A stretch of 64,000 bases of DNA, from assembly GCA_963738445.1 (NCBI GenBank), contig CAVTWS010000012.1:1-64000 (forward strand), given 5' to 3'. Source of the DNA: CAVTWS01 sp963738445 (GTDB taxonomy: Bacteria > Actinomycetota > Acidimicrobiia > Acidimicrobiales > SHLQ01). The notes below the pieces were generated by a model. The model was not told the origin of the DNA. It did no database searches and saw nothing but the letters and a program-made list of their open reading frames with translations. Position numbers and translations under genes: made by a program. Shown piece by piece: positions 44,224 through 54,793 of the stretch (position 1 is its first letter; each line of letters opens with the position of its first letter).

Positions 44224-45390
44224 GTGCGGCGGCTGTTGCCCACGTTCGTCCTCGTCGGCGTCGTCATCCTCCTGCCCGTCGGCCTGTCACCGCTGTGGGA
44301 GGCCCTGGTGGCCAAGGGTCTCGCCCTCGGCGTGATCTTCCTGTCCTACGTCGTGGTCACCGGTGAGGGCGGGATGATCTCGCTCTGCCAGGTCACCTTC
44401 GCAGGCATCGCCGGCGCGATCACGGCCGACCTGGCGCAGAACCACGGGATGCCCACGCTCGGTGCGGTGCTCGTGGCTGCGGTGATCGTCGTGCCGTTCG
44501 GGTTGCTGGCCGCGCTGCCCAGCCTCCGCCTCGGCGGTCTCTACCTGGCCCTGGTGACGCTGGGGTTCGGCGAGCTGGTGGTGAACAGCTACTTCCAGCT
44601 GCCGTCGGTCAACAACGACGGCTCCGGCGTGCGGGTGCCCCGCCCCCGATTCGGCGATCTCAGCTTCGGTGGCGATACCGCCTTCTACTACCTCCTGGTC
44701 GGCCTGTTCGTCGCCGCGGCGGTGCTCGTCACGAACGTGAAGCGGTCCACCACGGGCCTGAACCTGGCGGCGATGCGATCGAGCGAACCGGCGACGGTCA
44801 CCCTGGGCATCAGCCTGCTGCGGACGAAGCTCGCCGCCTTCGGCGTGAGTGCCTTCCTCGCCGGGCTCGGAGGCGGGCTCTACGTGACCTACACGAAGCT
44901 GTCGCAACCGGGCATCTCGTTCAACACGATCATCGGGGTCGTGTGGCTCGCCGTGGTGGTCACGTGGGGGGTGCGATCGGTTGCCGGCGCGCTGCTCGCC
45001 GGGCTGACCTATGCGCTCTTCCCCCAGCTGTTCGCCGAGTACCCGTGGGTGATCCTCGTGCTCTTCGGCCTGATCTTCCTCGGCGTGGCCAACGAGGTCC
45101 GCCGGCCGATCGTGCGGGTGCTGGCCCGTGTGGTCACCGCGGCGATGCTCCTCGGCGCGGTCCTCGTGGGGACTGGCGTCTGGGACGAGGTGCCGGTCGT
45201 GGGCGACCACGTCAACGAGGTGGCTACGGCGATGTTCGGCCTCGGGGCGATCGGCGTCGCACGCGAACCTCGCGGTGTCGTGCACCAGGCGGTCCACGGC
45301 GCCCGTGCGGGGCGCGCCCGGCGCCGCGCTCCCACCTCCGGGGACATGGTGGGCGGGCTCCAGCCTCGGCCCGGGTTGGCCTCCCCGTGA
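44224..45390 (+). CDS. LivM-type ABC permease
   Basis: 388 residues: LLPTFVLVGVVILLPVGL, FLSYVVVTGEGGMISLCQVTFAGIAG (LivM signature), RLGGLYLALVTLGFGELV and GLNLAAMRSSEPATVTLGIS, the LivM coupling loop. The last ~50 residues lose hydrophobicity (ARAGRARRRAPTSG) and may reflect a slip. Stop overlaps the next gene (GTGA). Confidence 0.8.
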   Translation: MRRLLPTFVLVGVVILLPVGLSPLWEALVAKGLALGVIFLSYVVVTGEGGMISLCQVTFAGIAGAITADLAQNHGMPTLGAVLVAAVIVVPFGLLAALPSLRLGGLYLALVTLGFGELVVNSYFQLPSVNNDGSGVRVPRPRFGDLSFGGDTAFYYLLVGLFVAAAVLVTNVKRSTTGLNLAAMRSSEPATVTLGISLLRTKLAAFGVSAFLAGLGGGLYVTYTKLSQPGISFNTIIGVVWLAVVVTWGVRSVAGALLAGLTYALFPQLFAEYPWVILVLFGLIFLGVANEVRRPIVRVLARVVTAAMLLGAVLVGTGVWDEVPVVGDHVNEVATAMFGLGAIGVAREPRGVVHQAVHGARAGRARRRAPTSGDMVGGLQPRPGLASP

Positions 45391-46151
45391 GCGCCCTCCT
45401 GGAGGCTCGAGGCATCACCGTGCGCTTCGGTGGCCTGCTGGCGCTCGACGACGTGTCGGTCAGCGTGGCCGAGGGGTCGATCGTGGGTCTGATGGGCCCG
45501 AACGGCGCGGGGAAGACCACGCTGTTCGGGGTGCTGTCCGGCCTGCTGCGGCCGCGATCGGGTCGAGTCCTGATCGACGGCGTCGATGTGACTGGCGAGC
45601 CACCGCAGCGCCGGGCCCGGCGTGGGGTCGCTCGGACCTTCCAGCGGCTCGAGCTGTTCGGTGAGCTGACGGTGCGGGATCACCTCGTCGTCGCTCATCG
45701 GGCGCATCATCGGCATCGGCGGCTGGTGGCCGACCTGGTCGGGCGCGGCGCTCGCCCCGGACCAGGAGAGATCGGTCGGGTCGAGGAGATCCTGGATCTC
45801 CTCGGGTTGCGCGACATCGCCGGTGTTCCAGCCGGCGTCCTCCCCCTGGGTACCGGCCGGCTGGTGGAGGTGGCACGCGCCGTCGCCACGGGGGCACGGA
45901 TCGTGCTGCTCGACGAGCCGTCGTCGGGCCTGGATTCCTCGGAGACCGAGCAGCTCGGCGTCGTGTTCCGCCGGCTGCGTGACGTGGAGGGCACGGCTCT
46001 GCTGCTGGTCGAGCACAACGTGGAATTCCTGCTCGGGTTGTCCGACCGTGTCACCGTGCTCGACTTCGGGCAGCTGATCGCTGAGGGCACGCCCGACGAC
46101 GTTCGATCCCGCCCGCAGGTGCAGGCCGCGTACCTCGGTGGTTCGCGATGA
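45387..46151 (+). CDS. LivG-type ABC ATPase
   Basis: 254 residues from GTG 45387: VRFGGLLALDDVSVSVAEGSIVGLMGPNGAGKTT (Walker A ~37-45), GVARTFQRLELFGELTV (Q-loop region), IVLLDEPSSGLDSSE (Walker B/D-loop) and LLLVEHNVEFL (H-loop). The ABC signature is unusually LPLGTGRLVE in place of LSGGQ, as in other LivG proteins. Intact. Confidence 0.85.
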   Translation: MSALLEARGITVRFGGLLALDDVSVSVAEGSIVGLMGPNGAGKTTLFGVLSGLLRPRSGRVLIDGVDVTGEPPQRRARRGVARTFQRLELFGELTVRDHLVVAHRAHHRHRRLVADLVGRGARPGPGEIGRVEEILDLLGLRDIAGVPAGVLPLGTGRLVEVARAVATGARIVLLDEPSSGLDSSETEQLGVVFRRLRDVEGTALLLVEHNVEFLLGLSDRVTVLDFGQLIAEGTPDDVRSRPQVQAAYLGGSR

Positions 46152-46857
46152 ACGGTCCCTTGCTGACCGTGCGCGGTCTCGATGTGCGCTACGGAGAGGC
46201 CCGGGCCCTGTTCGGTGTGGACCTCGACGTCGGGCACGGTGAGGCCGTCGCCGTGCTCGGCGCCAACGGTGCGGGCAAGAGCTCGCTATCGGCGGCGATC
46301 GCCGGAACGGTGCCGGTGGCGGGCGGCTCCGTCCACTTCGATGGGCACGACGTCACGGGGTGGGGATCCCACCGGATGAGTCGTGCCGGACTCGTCTACG
46401 TCCCCGAAGGAAGGGGCATCTTCCCGAACCTCTCCGTGCTCGACAATCTCCGGGCCATGCTGCGGTGGTCGGTGCCGCCGGATCGGCGCGCTCGGGCGCT
46501 GGAGCAGGTCTTCTCGGCGTTCCCGGTCCTGGCCGATCGTCGACGTCAGACGCGCCGGCACCCTGTCGGGGGGTGAGCAGCAGATGCTGAGCCTGGCACG
46601 CGTGCTCTCCACCGACCCGAAGCTGGTCATCGCCGACGAGATGTCGTTGGGCCTGGCCCCGATGATGGTCGACGTGGTGTTCGAAGGCCTGGCGGCGGCT
46701 CGACGAACGCGACGTGGCGATCCTGCTCGTCGAGCAGTTCGTCGACCGAGCGCTGGCGTTCGCCGATCGGGCCGTCGTGTTGCGGGCCGGGTCTGTGGCG
46801 TGGTCGGGACCGGCGAGCCAGGCTCACGACGTGCTCGCCGCTGGGTACCTGGGTTGA
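46148..46857 (+). CDS. LivF-type ABC ATPase, frameshifted
   Basis: ~235 residues: LDVRYGEARALFGVDLDVGHGEAVAVLGANGAGKSSL (Walker A), VYVPEGRGIFPNLSVLDNL (Q-loop), GTLSGGEQQMLSLARVLSTDPKLVIADEMSLGLAP (signature and Walker B) and AILLVEQFVDRAL (H-loop Gln variant). Slips near 46555 and 46700. Start overlaps LivG stop (ATGA). Completes the transporter. Confidence 0.85.
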
Positions 46858-46868
46858 GCCGGCGTGGT

Positions 46869-48472
46869 GTGACCGAGATCGGCAGGAGGAGCGAGCGCGT
46901 GGGAACGGCACCGAGAGGGTTCTGGGCGGCGGCGATCGCCGAGCCGGATCGGGTCGCGCTCGTCGACCCGGCCGAGCGGGTGTGGAGCGCGGGCGAGATC
47001 CTCGCGGGAGCCAACCGTCTCGTCCACGCGCTGCGCGCACGCGGGTTGGCCGAGGGCGATGTCGTGGCGACGATGGTTCCGAACAGTGCCGAGCTGATCC
47101 AGACTCTGCTGGCGGTGTTCCAGGCCGGCTGGCAGTACGTGCCGCTCAACACGAACCTCACGGCGGACGAGGTCGGGTACATCCTGGCGGACTCCGGGGC
47201 CCGGGCGCTGGTCGCCGATGTCGGCGTCGCCGACGTGGCGTCGAGCGCCGGCCGAGGCGGCTGCCGTCCCGCACCAGGGTCGGATCTCGCGTCGGCGAGA
47301 TCCCGGGCTTCGTCGCCTGGCGACGACGCCCTGAAGGCCAGTCGGCCGACCACGCCGGCGGACCGCGTCGCCGGGCAGTTCATGCAGTACACGTCGGGGA
47401 CCACGGGCCGACCGAAGGCGGTGCAGCGGGATCTGCCCCGGCTCGATCCCGAGACCTGGGTCGAGCTGTTCAGCGCGCAACCTGACCCGCTACGACATCG
47501 AGCCGGGGGGCGACGCCGTGCACCTCGTCACGGCTCGCCGATGTACCACCTGGCCCCGCTGTCGTTCGGGTACTTCTCGCTCCACTTCGAGCACACGGTC
47601 GTGCTGATGGAGCGCTGGGACGCCGAGCGGGCGCTGCAGCTGATCGAGCGCTACCGCGTCACCGACATGCACGATGGTGCCCACGCAGCTGCACCGGCTG
47701 ATGCCGCTGCCCGAGCACGTGCGCGTCCCGCTACGACGTGCTCGTCGCTGCGGCAGGTGATCCACGCCGCGGCGCCCTGCCCGATCGAGCTGAAGCGCCG
47801 GCTCTTCGACTGGCTCGGGCCGGTCGATCTACGAGTTCTACGGCGCCACCGAGGGCGGCGGCACGCTCGCCCGGCCCCAGGAGTGGCTGGCTCATCCGGG
47901 CACGGTCGGGCGGCCGTGGCCCGGCGCCGACGTGAAGGTCCTCGACGACGACGGCAACGAGGTCCCGCCCGGGAACCGTGGGCACCGTGTACCTCAAGCT
48001 CGATGGGCGAGTTCGCCTACAAGGGCGACCCGGAGAAGACCGACCGCCGAGCGCCACGGCGACTACTTCACGGTCGGCGACATGGGCGAGCTCGACGAGG
48101 AGGGCTACCTGTACCTCCGGGACCGCAAGATCGACATGATCATCACCGGCGGGGTGAACGTCTACCCGGCCGAGGTCGAGGCGGCCCTGCTGTCGCACCC
48201 CGAGGTCGGCGACGCCGCGGTGTTCGGCATCCCCAACGAGGAATGGGGCGAGGAGGTCAAGGCGGTGGTCGAGCCAGCGCCGGGCATCGCGGCGACGGCC
48301 GAGCTGGCCGCCGAGCTGATCGCCCACTGCGAGAGCGGCCTGGCCCGCTACAAATGCCCGCGCAGCATCGACTTCACCGACGCCATGCCCCGCGACCCCA
48401 ACGGCAAGCTCTACAAGCGCCGGCTCCGCGACCCCTACTGGGTGGGTCGCGAGCGGAGAATCGAGCAGGTGA
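46869..48472 (+). CDS. Acyl-CoA synthetase (FadD-like), frameshifted
   Basis: ~530 residues: FWAAAIAEPDRVALVDPAERVWSAGEILA, VATMVPNSAELIQTLLAVFQAGWQYVPLN, QYTSGTTGRPKAV (P-loop-like AMP-binding motif), APLSFGYFSLHFEHTV, DRKIDMIITGGVNVYPAEVE (C-terminal hinge) and DPNGKLYKRRLRDPYW (catalytic Lys). At least six slips (47250, 47480, 47680-47740, 47825, 47985, 48045). Activates an acid as acyl-AMP then acyl-CoA. Lies directly behind the transporter genes. Confidence 0.8.
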
Positions 48473-48478
48473 GGAACC

Positions 48479-49652
48479 GTGGACTTCCACGACCGGCCGG
48501 AGGCCGAGGACTTCCGAGGCCGAGCTTCGGCGCGTGGCTCGACGTCCACTGCACCGATCGCTTCCGCAGGGGTGCGGGGGGCCGCATCGGGCGGCGACCC
48601 GAGTCAGCTTCGAGCGTCGCCCGCGAGTGGAACCAGCTCGTCGCCGACGCCGGCTATGCCGCGATCGCCTGGCCGAAGAGTACGGCGGCCGCGAGGCGTC
48701 GGTGATGGAGCAGGTGATCTGGGCGGAGGAGATGGACCGGGCCGGCGCACCCGCGCTCGTCAACGCCGATCGGGCTTGCCAACATCGCCCCGCGATCATG
48801 CAGTGGGGGACCGGGGAACAGAAGGAGCGTTTCCTCCGCCCGCATGCGCCGGGGTGACGACATCTGGTGCCAGGGGTTCTCCGAGCCCGACGCCGGTTCC
48901 GACCTGGCCGTCGCTTCGGACCATGGCCCGCCGGGATGGCGACCAGCTACGTCATCAACGGGCAGAAGGTCTGGAACACGCTGGGCGACGTCGCCGACTG
49001 GTGCGAGCTGCTGGTGCGCACCGACCCGTCGGTGCCCAAGCACGCGGGCATCTCCTGCCTGCTCGTCGACATGAGCCTGCCCGGCATCGAGGTCCGGCCC
49101 GATCATCACCATCACCGGGGAGGCGGAGTTCATCGAGATGTTCTTCGACGACGTGCGCGTGCCCGGACTGCTCTGCTCGGCGCGGGAGAACGAGGGGTGG
49201 CGGGTGGCGATGACGACGCTCAACAACGAGCGCGGCGGGGTGGCCAGCGCTGCACCTGGCGGTGCGCCGCAAGATCGCCGAGGCTGATCGAGGCCGTCCC
49301 GTTCGGTGCCCATGTCCGACGGCAAGCCCGCGGTCGACGACCCGCGGTGGCGGTCCCGGCTTATGCGGTGCTACGTCGAGGGCGAGAAGCTTCGCTACCT
49401 GTCGGATCGGGCGCTGTCGGCCTTGGTCCATGGTCGAGCGGGTGCCGAAGGGGCGCTGGTCAAGCTGGTATGGGCGATACGTCCGAACAGGTCTCGACGC
49501 TCGCCGCAGAGCTGGCCGGCGCCGATGGGCTCGGTGGGAGCTGGGGAACGGGACGGGTTCGCGCTCGATCGCTGGGCATCGCCGGCGGGACCACCCAGGT
49601 CAACAAGAACATCGTCGCCCGGTCCGTGCTGGGCCTACCGAAGGGGGGCTGA
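48479..49652 (+). CDS. Acyl-CoA dehydrogenase 1, frameshifted
   Basis: ~390 residues: WNQLVADAGYAAIAWP...EYGGREASVMEQVIWAEEM, CQGFSEPDAGSDLA (FAD/substrate loop), YVINGQKVWNTLGDVADW, LNNERGGVAS and IAGGTTQVNKNIVARSVLGL. Slips near 48660, 48770, 48910, 49105, 49250, 49290 and 49470. Oxidises an acyl-CoA to the 2-enoyl-CoA. Paired with a second ACAD gene 3 bp downstream: such heteromeric pairs are typical of steroid side-chain FadE proteins. Confidence 0.8.
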
Positions 49653-49654
49653 GC

Positions 49655-50788
49655 GTGGACCGCGAGTTCTCCGAGGAGCAGGGGCTGCTCCGAGCCACCC
49701 TGGCGTCGTTCCTCCACGACCGGGCACCGATCGACTAGTTCGTGCGGCCGATGCTCGGTGTGCCCCGTGGCACCACCGACACGGTGCACGCCGGCCTCGC
49801 CGACCTCGGGGTGTTCGGGCTGCTCGTCCCCGAGGCGTCCGGCGGGTCCGGGGCGGGGATGACCGAGGTCGGGGTCGTGGTCGAGGAGCTGGGTCGAGCG
49901 GTCCATCCCGGCCCGTTGCTGGGGGCGGCGGTGGGTGCGGCCACGGTGCTGGTGGATCTCGGGCCCAACGAGCGGCTGGCGGAGCTGGCGGCGGGACGGT
50001 GGCTGCCCACGCTCGCCGTCCACGAGCCGGGACGTCGGTACGCCTGGGCGTCACCCGTGACCGTGGCGTCGGGATCTGGTGAGGGATGGTGCCTGTCGGG
50101 CTCGAAGCGCCACGCGCTGTCGGGAGCGGCTGCGCCGACGTTCGTCGTGGCCGCGGCCACGCCCGAGGGACTGGGCGCCTTCCTCGTCGAAGCCGACGCC
50201 CCCGGGGTGATCGTCACGCTGGAGGACTCCGTCGATCTGACCCGTCCCACGGCCCGACTGGATCTCGCCGGTGCCCCCGGCGAGCTCCTGGGCGTGGGGT
50301 CCGGTGCGGCCGTCGCGCTGACACGGGCCGTCGACCGGGTCACCGTCGCCCTCGTCCTCGACGGGCTCGGCGCCGCACAGCGTGCGCTCGACCTGGCGGT
50401 GTCCTACGCCCTCGAGAGGACGCAGTTCGATCAAGCCGTCGGGACCTTCCAGGCCGTGCAGCACCTCCTCGTCGACGTCCTCACCGACATCGAGGTGACG
50501 CGGGCCGGCGCCTACGACGCCCTGTGGGCGGCCGAGTCGGCCGATGCCGACGAGCAGGCCCGCGCCGTGTCGCTGGCCAAGGCCCAGGCCAGCCGCGTGT
50601 TCCCGTCGATCGGGGCGAACGCCCTGCAGGTGTTTGCCGGCGTCGGGTTCACCTGGGAGCACGACATCCACCTCTTCTACAAACGACTGGTCAGCGCCGC
50701 CCACCTGTACGGCGACGAGGACCACCATCTCGACGAACTCGCCGCGCTCGTTATCGACCGCGCCCCCGAAGGCGCCGGACAGGAGTAG
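49655..50788 (+). CDS. Acyl-CoA dehydrogenase 2 with in-frame TAG
   Basis: 377 codons from GTG 49655 (DREFSEEQGLLRATLASFLHDRAPID). A TAG at 49736-49738 is followed in frame by FVRPMLGVPRGTT, LADLGVFGLLVPEASGGSGAGMTEVGVVVEELG, LDGLGAAQRALDLAVSYALERTQFDQAVG and ANALQVFAGVGFTWEHDIHLFYKR. Apart from the TAG the gene is clean, so the TAG is probably a point error or a mutation. Likely heteromeric partner of ACAD 1. Confidence 0.8.
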
Positions 50789-50790
50789 TG

Positions 50791-51225
50791 ATGCCAAGGG
50801 TTCCCATCGAGGAGGGGTTCTTCCGGATCCCCGACGACCCGTCGGAGCCGCCGCGACTGCTGGGCAGCCGGTGCCCGGCGTGCGGCGAGGTGTTCTTCCC
50901 CCGCCGCACGTGTGTGCGCCGGTGCCTGCACGAGGGCACCGACGACGTCGAGCTGTCGACCCGAGGGCGGATCTGGACGTGGACGTACTGCCACGTGCCC
51001 GCTGTTCGGGAAGAAGGACACCGGCGTGCCCGGCTACGGCGTGGGCCAGGTCGACCTGCCCGAGGGACCACGCGTCCAGTCGATCCTGCTCGGGGGGCCG
51101 GGCGACTTCGCAGATCGGCATGGAGGTCGAGATCGACCTCGAGACGCTGCGGGACGAACGAAGCCGGCGACGAGGTCGTGATCTACCGGTTCCGGCCGGT
51201 GGCTGACCGCTCGGAGGACGTGTGA
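50791..51225 (+). CDS. DUF35/OB-fold zinc-ribbon protein
   Basis: ~143 residues: PPRLLGSRCPACGEVFFPRRTCVRRC (two Cys pairs), VELSTRGRIWTWTYCHVP, GVGQVDLPEGPRVQSILLG and ending DEVVIYRFRPVA. Slips near 51000, 51110 and 51160. RBS AGGAG. Overlaps the thiolase-like gene that follows; together the second DUF35/thiolase pair. Confidence 0.85.
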   Translation: MPRVPIEEGFFRIPDDPSEPPRLLGSRCPACGEVFFPRRTCVRRCLHEGTDDVELSTRGRIWTWTYCHVPAVREEGHRRARLRRGPGRPARGTTRPVDPARGAGRLRRSAWRSRSTSRRCGTNEAGDEVVIYRFRPVADRSEDV

Positions 51226-52400
51226 TGCGGAAGGGACTGCGGTTCGACGGCGTCGCGGTCGCCGGCATCGGGATGGTGCGCTTCGGGATGCTACAGCAGA
51301 TCCCCGTGGCGCACCTGGCCCGCGACGCCGGGCTGGCGGCGCTGCACGACGCCGGGCATGACGCTGGCCGACGTCGACGAGGCGTTCGTCGGCTACATCC
51401 AGCCGGGCTCGATGATCGGCGTCAAGGCGATGAAGGAGCTCGGGCTCACCGGCCTGCCGGTCACCCACATCGAGAACGCGTCGGCCACCGGGCTCGTGGC
51501 GTTCCGCGAGGCGGCGTGGGCGGTGTCGTCGGGTCGCGCCGACGTGGCGATGGCGCTGTGCTTCGACAAGTTCACCGACATGGTCGGAGGCGGGGGCCGC
51601 GGCGCCGGCCGGGACTCAGATCGACGCCCCGATCCTGCCGGCCGTCGTACTTCGCGCTGTGGGCCCAGCGCCGCATGCACGAGCGCGGCACGACGCCCCG
51701 AGCACTTCGCCACGATCGCGGCGAAGAACTGGAACTACGGCGCCGCCTGCCCGATGGCCCACCGCCAACCCGACCACGTCGTCACCGCCGAGGAGGTGCT
51801 CGCCTCCCGCCTGGTCGCCGAGCCGCTGACCACGATGATGTGCTGCCCGCCCGACGACGGCGCGGCGTGCGTGATCCTGGCCCGCGAGGACCTCGTGCGG
51901 GCCCGCCAGCCCGGCCGACCGCGTCGTGCGCGCCGCTGGCGTCGGCGCTGCAGTCCGAGTCCTACGCGCCGCGGCCACACGTTCGTCGGTCCCGTCGTCG
52001 GGCCGTCGACGATGACCCGGGACACGGCACGGCGAGTGCTACGAGGCGGCGGGCGTCGGCCCCGACGACGTCGACGTCGCCTTCTGCCACGACGCGTTCG
52101 TGAACGAGGAGCTCGAGTACTACGAGCTGCTCGGCTTCTGCGCCGAGGGCGAGGCCGAGAAGCTCGTCGAGGAGGGGGCCACCGGTCCCGGCGGGCGCAT
52201 CCCGTTCAACACCGACGGCGGGCTCGCTGGCCCGGGGCCACCCGGGCGGTCCGACCGGGCTCGCCATGATCCACGAGTCGGTGCTGCAGCTGCGCGGCGA
52301 GGCCGCCGGCCGTCAGGTCGACGGGGCCCGCGTGGCGCTGGCGCACCTCGTCGGCGGCGGCAGCGTGTGCACCGTCAACCTGCTCGAAGCGGCGCCGTAG
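51225..52400 (+). CDS. Thiolase-like (Ltp-type) protein, frameshifted
   Basis: ~390 residues: VAVAGIGMVRFGMLQQIPVAHLARDAG, VDEAFVGYIQPGSMIGVKAM, THIENASATGLVAFREAAWAV (a Cys-less site, GL-ENASATG, as in SCP2-type rather than condensing thiolases), AAKNWNYGAACPMAHRQP, FCHDAFVNEELEYYELLG and GRIPFNTDGGL. Slips near 51350, 51600, 51645, 51700, 51910, 51990 and 52245. Likely retro-aldolase or other C-C bond enzyme with its DUF35 partner. Confidence 0.8.
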
Positions 52401-52427
52401 CGGCGTCACGACACCCGGAGGATCCCC

Positions 52428-52814
52428 ATGACGACAACCGACGAACTGCGGGCCGCGGGCCGGGCGATCCAGGGGCAGCTCTGGCCGGCGACCCTCACCG
52501 CGCCGACGGGGCAGTTCCCCGCGGCCAAGCTCGCCCCCGACTTCTTCGACTACGTGCAGCAGACCGCGTTCGGGACGGTCTGGGCCCGCACCGGACTGCC
52601 CGTCCGCGACCGCTCGATGATCACCGTGGCGATGCTCGCCGCGCTCGGCCACCCCGAGGAGCTGCGCGCGCACCTCGTGGGCGCCCGCAACGTGGGTCTG
52701 TCGCGCGACGAGCTGGTCGAGGTGCTGATGCACGTGGCGGTCTACGCCGGCGTGCCCGCGGCGGTGGCGGCGCTACGGGTGGCCGCCGACGTGCTGGGCA
52801 CCGATGAACGCTGA
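52428..52814 (+). CDS. Carboxymuconolactone decarboxylase family protein
   Basis: 128 residues, intact: LTAPTGQFPAAKLAPDFFDYVQQTAFGTVWARTGLPVRDRSMITVAMLAALG and EELRAHLVGARNVGLSRDELVEVLMHVAVYAG. A trimer-type CMD/AhpD fold without the CxxC of AhpD peroxidases, so probably closer to true decarboxylase-like members. Substrate unknown. Confidence 0.85.
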   Translation: MTTTDELRAAGRAIQGQLWPATLTAPTGQFPAAKLAPDFFDYVQQTAFGTVWARTGLPVRDRSMITVAMLAALGHPEELRAHLVGARNVGLSRDELVEVLMHVAVYAGVPAAVAALRVAADVLGTDER

Positions 52815-52831
52815 CCTCGCCGCCGCTGCGG

Positions 52832-53711
52832 TCACGCGGACCAATGCAGCTCGACGCCGGCGGCAGCTCGGCGACGGCGACCATCTGGCTCCAGTCGCGT
52901 CCGACCGAGCCCGGCCTCGACGGCGCCCCGCAGGACCTCCAGGATCGCCGACGCCGGCCGGGGTCGGGACGCCGAGCGCGGCGCCGGTCTCGACGATCAG
53001 ACCGGCGTCCTTGGCGGCGAGCTCGAGGGCGAACTGGGTGGGCCGGTCGCGGTGGTCGATGCCCTCGACCATGCGGTCGAGGTAGAAGTTGCCGGCCCCG
53101 CCGGTGCGGAGGACGTCGACCGCCTGCTGGACGGGGATGCCGGCCTTGGCCGCCATCGACAGGCCTTCGAGGCTCACCCAGGTCGCGGTGAACGCGACCA
53201 GGCTGTTGACCAGCTTCATGGTGTTGCCCAGGCCCAGGGCGCCGAGGTGGAACGTCGCCCGGCCGAGCGGCTCGAGCACCGGGAGCACCCGGGCGACGGG
53301 CTCGTCGTCGCCGCCGACCATGAAGACCAGCATGCGGTTCTGCGGCCCCCGGTGCCCCGCCGGTGAGCGGCGCCTCGACGAAATGGTGTCCGGTGGCCGC
53401 CAGGCGCTCGCCGAGCTCCGGACCACGGCCGGGCTGTTCGTGGACAGGTCGACCAGGACCGAACCCGGCGCGGCTGCCGCGGCCCACTCGGCGGCGACCG
53501 CTTCCACGACCTCGGGGGTCGGCAGCGAGAGCAGCGTGATGTCGGTCGCTACCGCGAGCCTCGGCGATGGCGGCCGACGGCGGCGGCACCGGCGATGGCC
53601 GCCGATCGAGCCGGCGTCGATGTCGAACACCGCGACCTCGTGGCCGTCCGCCACGAGGTTGGTGGCGACGGGCCCACCGATGTTGCCGAGCCCGATCACC
53701 CCGACGCGCAT
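52832..53711 (-). CDS. 3-hydroxyisobutyrate-dehydrogenase-like oxidoreductase, frameshifted
   Basis: ~290 residues: MRVGVIGLGNIGGPVATNLVADGHEVAVFDID (Rossmann GxGxxG), TLLSLPTPEVVEAV, LVDLSTNSPAVV, LGNTMKLVNSLVAFTATWVSLEGLSMA (catalytic Lys) and NFYLDRMVEGIDHRDRPTQFALELAAKDAGL. Slips near 53565, 53425, 53375 and 52840-52950. Beta-hydroxyacid dehydrogenase family; NAD(P)-linked oxidation of a hydroxyacid. Convergent with the CMD gene. Confidence 0.8.
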
Positions 53712-53752
53712 GGCAGTTCCCCTTCTCCCCCGAGGTCGCCCCGGGTCGATCG

Positions 53753-54204
53753 TCAGTAGTAGAGCGACGTCATGTAACGCCGAGGCGCACGAGCTCGCCG
53801 CGCTGGTTGGTCCAGCGCTGCTCGGTGGTGAACACGGTGGTCGGGCCGAGCCTCATGTCCTTCTCGACCACGTCGACCAGCCGGCACACGCCGGTGATCA
53901 CGTCGCCCGGACGGATCGGGGCGAAGTAGACGGTTGCGCTGACCGCCGTTGAGGACGCGCTGCCCCGGCTCGGCCGCCCATGCCCCGCAGCCACGGCCGC
54001 CCCACGGTCGGCTCGGGCCCCAGGCGAACGGGTCGAACTCGCGTGGTGCCACGAGCCCACCCCACGGCCCAGCCGCGGCCACCGCGTCGTCGACGAACCC
54101 GGCCGGCGGCAGGTTCGGGCCAGTGGGTGGCCAGGGCCCAGCGGCGGATGTCGTTGGCGCCGACGGGCCACGAGACGATCGGGATCGGTCGTGGTGCCGA
54201 TCAT
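53753..54204 (-). CDS. MaoC-like (hotdog) protein 1, frameshifted
   Basis: ~150 residues from ATG 54204: MIGTTTDPDRLVA, ANDIRRWALATHWP (NDI/WALA region of FAS1/MaoC N-like domains), WGGLVAPREFDPFAWGP, PGDVITGVCRLVDVVEKDMRLG, TVFTTEQRWTNQRGELV. Slips near 54165, 54130, 54025 and 53945. Enoyl-CoA hydratase or the structural half of one. Coupled to the next upstream gene by ATGA overlap. Confidence 0.7.
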
Positions 54205-54730
54205 AGTCGATCTCGCCTCGGCGTGAGGTGGACGCCGGGCGCCGCGTCGCCCGAAGGTCGGCTGCGGGGCTCGGGCAGGGACAGCACCGGACGGCCTGCT
54301 GTCCCAGAGGTGCACCGTGGCGGTGCCGGGCGTGGTGTCGACGCCGTCCTGGTTCCGCACCGACATGGCCAGATGCACGAGCTGTGCGCCCGTCGCGCTC
54401 CTCTTTCCCGGTCACCGTCGCCGCCGGCGGTGAGGGTGTCGCCCTTGAAGTTGAGCCCCCGGAACTGGCACGCGAAATCGACGATCGCCGCCGGCGTCGC
54501 CGAGCCAGGCCTGCGAGGGCATTGTGGAGGTAGGAGATCCGCAGGTTGCCCATGCCGAACGCCGCCTTCTGCCCGACGGCCTCGGCGCGTCGGCGTCGTC
54601 CATGTGGATCGGGATGAACTCGTCGTTGACGGCCGCGTAGCGGTTCCAGTGGGCGAAGTCCGTCGTGCGGACGAACGGGGGGATCTGCTCGCCCGACCGT
54701 CGATGCTGGCGAAGTCGACGGGAGCGCCAT
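54201..54730 (-). CDS. MaoC-like (hotdog) protein 2, frameshifted
   Basis: ~175 residues: VDFASIDG, FVRTTDFAHWNRYAAVNDEFIPIHMDD (the R-HW...D...H hydratase-type signature), AFGMGNLRISYLHNAL and ACQFRGLNFKGDTLTAGG, NQDGVDTTPGTATVHL. Slips near 54725, 54700, 54590, 54505 and 54400. Probably the catalytic MaoC-type partner of protein 1; pairs of this kind act as heteromeric enoyl-CoA hydratases in steroid catabolism. Confidence 0.7.
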
Positions 54731-54793
54731 GGCCGACGACGTATAGTTCGGTACAACACAAGCTCAGTCCCAGAAACGCGTTCCGGGGGCCCG

